From the NCBI RefSeq assembly GCF_014648075.1, contig NZ_BMQK01000015.1, positions 62,001 to 126,000 on the forward strand: a DNA stretch of 64,000 nt, given 5' to 3'. The position numbers were made by a program, and so were the translations under genes. The stretch's first letter is position 1; each line of letters begins with the position of its first letter. Below are positions 62,695-64,000 of the stretch, piece after piece. A model generated the notes under the pieces. That model was not told the origin of the DNA, did not search any database, and was given only the letters and a program-made list of their open reading frames with translations. The DNA comes from Streptomyces ruber (GTDB lineage Bacteria; Actinomycetota; Actinomycetes; Streptomycetales; Streptomycetaceae).

Positions 62695-63712
62695 GGGTCA
62701 CCTCCGAGGTGTCGCCGAGAACGATCCGGGCCAGGTTGTCCAGGGAGACGGAGCCCGGGCGGAAGTAGTCGCTGTGGCCGCCGTCGCCCGCCGCGAAGAC
62801 ACGGGCACCGAAGGCCGGTGAGACGGGGTCGGTGCCGAAGCCGACCGTGGTGCCGAAGAGGTGTGCGCTGACGTGCGGTGCGGCCTCGATCCAGTCGTCG
62901 GCGCCCCGCGCCGCCCACACGCGGGCCGATGTGTTCAGCTCCGCGGCGCTGTCCGCACCGGTGCCGGGGCTGCCGACGAGGACGATGTCCGTCACTCCCG
63001 GCCCTCCGGCGTCCGCGGGCCCGAGCCCGTCCGCCGCCCGGGCGCAGACGGCCGTGCCGTACGAATGGCAGAGCAGGGAGATGCGCGCGTCCCCGCCGGT
63101 CAGTCCGCGCAGGTCGTCGACGAACGCCCGCAGCCGGGGCGCCGCCGCCTCCGCGCGGCCCGTGGTCAGAACAGCCGTGCCGATGGTGCGCGGGCTCTCG
63201 TAACCGAGCCAGGCGACGACAGCGGTACGGGCACGGAGGCGCGGATGGGCGTCGAGCCGGTGACGCAGGGAGGTCGCACCCGCGCGGAACCGGTCGTACG
63301 TGTCCAGACTCGTGTCCGAACCGGGCACCAGGACGGCGATGCGGTCCGCCCGCGCCAGGTCGCCGAAGACCTCGACCGCTCGCCCGGAGCCGCGTCCGTC
63401 GAAGAGCAGCAGCTGCCGGGAGGGCGCGGCCATGGCCCGGTCGGCCGCGGCGCGTCCGCGGTCACCGTGGTCCGCGGCCATGCGGGCCGCTGCGGCGGCG
63501 TTCGCACGGTTCGCCGCGTAGGTGTCCTCCAGGGTCGCCGGGGTCGGCGCGGCGAGTGCCGCCGGTACCGGTGCCGGGACGTACGGCCGGCCGAAGGCCG
63601 ATACGGGCACGATGACCGACACCGCGACGAGCAGGGCGAGCAGAGTGCGCCGGACTCTCCCCGCCGGTTCCGCCCGCCTCCCGCCCCGGCCCGCCCCAGA
63701 CCCCGCCCGCAT
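62687..63712 (-). CDS. DUF1023-type alpha/beta hydrolase, membrane-anchored or secreted
   Basis: A 341-residue protein. One N-terminal hydrophobic helix (TLLALLVAVSVIVPVSAFG) gives export or anchoring, and the hydrolase domain has LLCHSYGTAV with the nucleophile Ser. DUF1023 proteins are common in actinobacteria and mostly uncharacterised. ATG 63712 follows GGGAGGCGGGGAG; ATG 63742 is an alternative. Operon with the acyltransferase. The shared element at 63819 lies 107 bases upstream. Confidence 0.85.
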   Translation of the reverse strand: MRAGSGAGRGGRRAEPAGRVRRTLLALLVAVSVIVPVSAFGRPYVPAPVPAALAAPTPATLEDTYAANRANAAAAARMAADHGDRGRAAADRAMAAPSRQLLLFDGRGSGRAVEVFGDLARADRIAVLVPGSDTSLDTYDRFRAGATSLRHRLDAHPRLRARTAVVAWLGYESPRTIGTAVLTTGRAEAAAPRLRAFVDDLRGLTGGDARISLLCHSYGTAVCARAADGLGPADAGGPGVTDIVLVGSPGTGADSAAELNTSARVWAARGADDWIEAAPHVSAHLFGTTVGFGTDPVSPAFGARVFAAGDGGHSDYFRPGSVSLDNLARIVLGDTSEVTRA

Positions 63713-63818
63713 AACTCCCCGCCTCCCCGTCCGCCCGTCCATCGGGCTCGCACGAGAAGGAAGTTACGAACGGGCGTGCGTGGTCGGCGTCACGCCAGGG
63801 AGCTCAACCGCCCACTGG

Positions 63819-63839
63819 CTCTCAGGTATTACGGGTAGC
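63819..63839 (-). promoter_or_regulatory. Shared 21-bp element, copy 2
   Basis: Contains GGTATTACGGGTAGC and differs by one base from 59355-59375. Between it and the gene, TAACTT on the minus strand (63766-63761) could be a -10 box. Confidence 0.55.
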
Positions 63840-63900
63840 ACCCCGGAGACGGATCGCAACCAGGACGCACCAGTAGGTCTCGGCGGCATGCCCCACCGTC

Positions 63901-64000
63901 CTACCAGGCCAGCTGGGCGATCTCCTCCGCCACCACCGCGCAGGCGTCCGCCGACGGGTCGATCAGGGGGAAGTGGCCGACGTCCTCGAGCAGGGTGAGC
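63901..64000 (-). CDS. Alpha/beta hydrolase, C-terminal fragment (cut by window edge)
   Basis: The last 33 codons of a minus-strand gene entering from the right. The frame reads LLEDVGHFPLIDPSADACAV and ends at a TAG (63901-63903). GHFP followed by a short helix is the usual C-terminus of alpha/beta hydrolases, with the His being catalytic. Confidence 0.75.
   Translation of the reverse strand, partial: LTLLEDVGHFPLIDPSADACAVVAEEIAQLAW

Overview
This 64 kb window is chromosomal DNA from a Streptomyces-type actinomycete. The evidence is uniformly high GC with strong third-position GC bias, frequent GTG and TTG starts, a WhiB-like regulator matching WblA, a Crp/FNR regulator matching Streptomyces Crp, paired ArsA-like ATPases, and conserved blocks such as nth/crp, lysC/asd, recR with a YbaB gene, and purA. 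From memory the order resembles the S. coelicolor region running from acs through crp and wblA to purA. No insertion sequence, integrase, CRISPR array, rRNA gene or complete biosynthetic cluster was seen.

Layout. 0-11 kb: a CooC/MinD-like ATPase, a deacetylase-like lipoprotein, a SulP permease fused to carbonic anhydrase, acetyl-CoA synthetase, NhaA, a holin-superfamily membrane protein coupled to an epoxide-hydrolase-like protein. 11-18.3 kb: a MarP-type membrane protease, a CoA-type NUDIX enzyme and Nth on the minus strand, crp on the plus strand, then a minus-strand operon NUDIX - small repeat ORF - metallo-hydrolase, and a DUF4177/RidA pair. 18.4-27.3 kb: two ArsA-like ATPases, wblA with a long leader, a class A PBP, a GatB/YqeY protein, a metallophosphoesterase, a Pr6Pr membrane protein and tRNA-Pro(CGG). 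27.5-34.9 kb: a lone GT4 glycosyltransferase, a double-RCK (TrkA-type) membrane protein, an S9 peptidase and SURF1. 35-43.2 kb, mostly minus strand: an ECF sigma factor coupled to a repeat-containing membrane protein, lysC-asd, an M56 peptidase, a DUF5063 gene, recR and a YbaB gene. 43.7-50.1 kb: SLATT protein, Ser/Thr kinase, GntR regulator, an unknown gene, a lipoprotein and an I36 inhibitor-like secreted protein. 50.1-64 kb: purA, a degenerate DAGK-like protein, a GbsR/MarR regulator divergent from an ABC exporter with a palindromic operator between them, a P450, two tandem paralogous two-component systems, and a DUF1023 hydrolase/acyltransferase operon.

The least ordinary features are: (1) a chain of three overlapping minicistrons, built by tandem duplication of the start region of the M56 peptidase gene, between the DUF5063 and M56 genes; (2) a 70-codon repeat ORF joined by ATGA overlaps on both sides within the NUDIX/metallo-hydrolase operon, using a similar DR(x)P repeat; (3) a 20/21-identical 21-bp element upstream of both the first sensor-kinase operon and the DUF1023/acyltransferase operon, suggesting a small cell-envelope regulon; (4) a perfect 16-bp palindrome whose left half is also the -35 box of the ABC exporter promoter; (5) many genes whose start codon lies 6-8 nt after a TANNNT -10 box, predicted to be leaderless. 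Many short tandem repeats (6 to 33 bp) are scattered through both coding and non-coding DNA.
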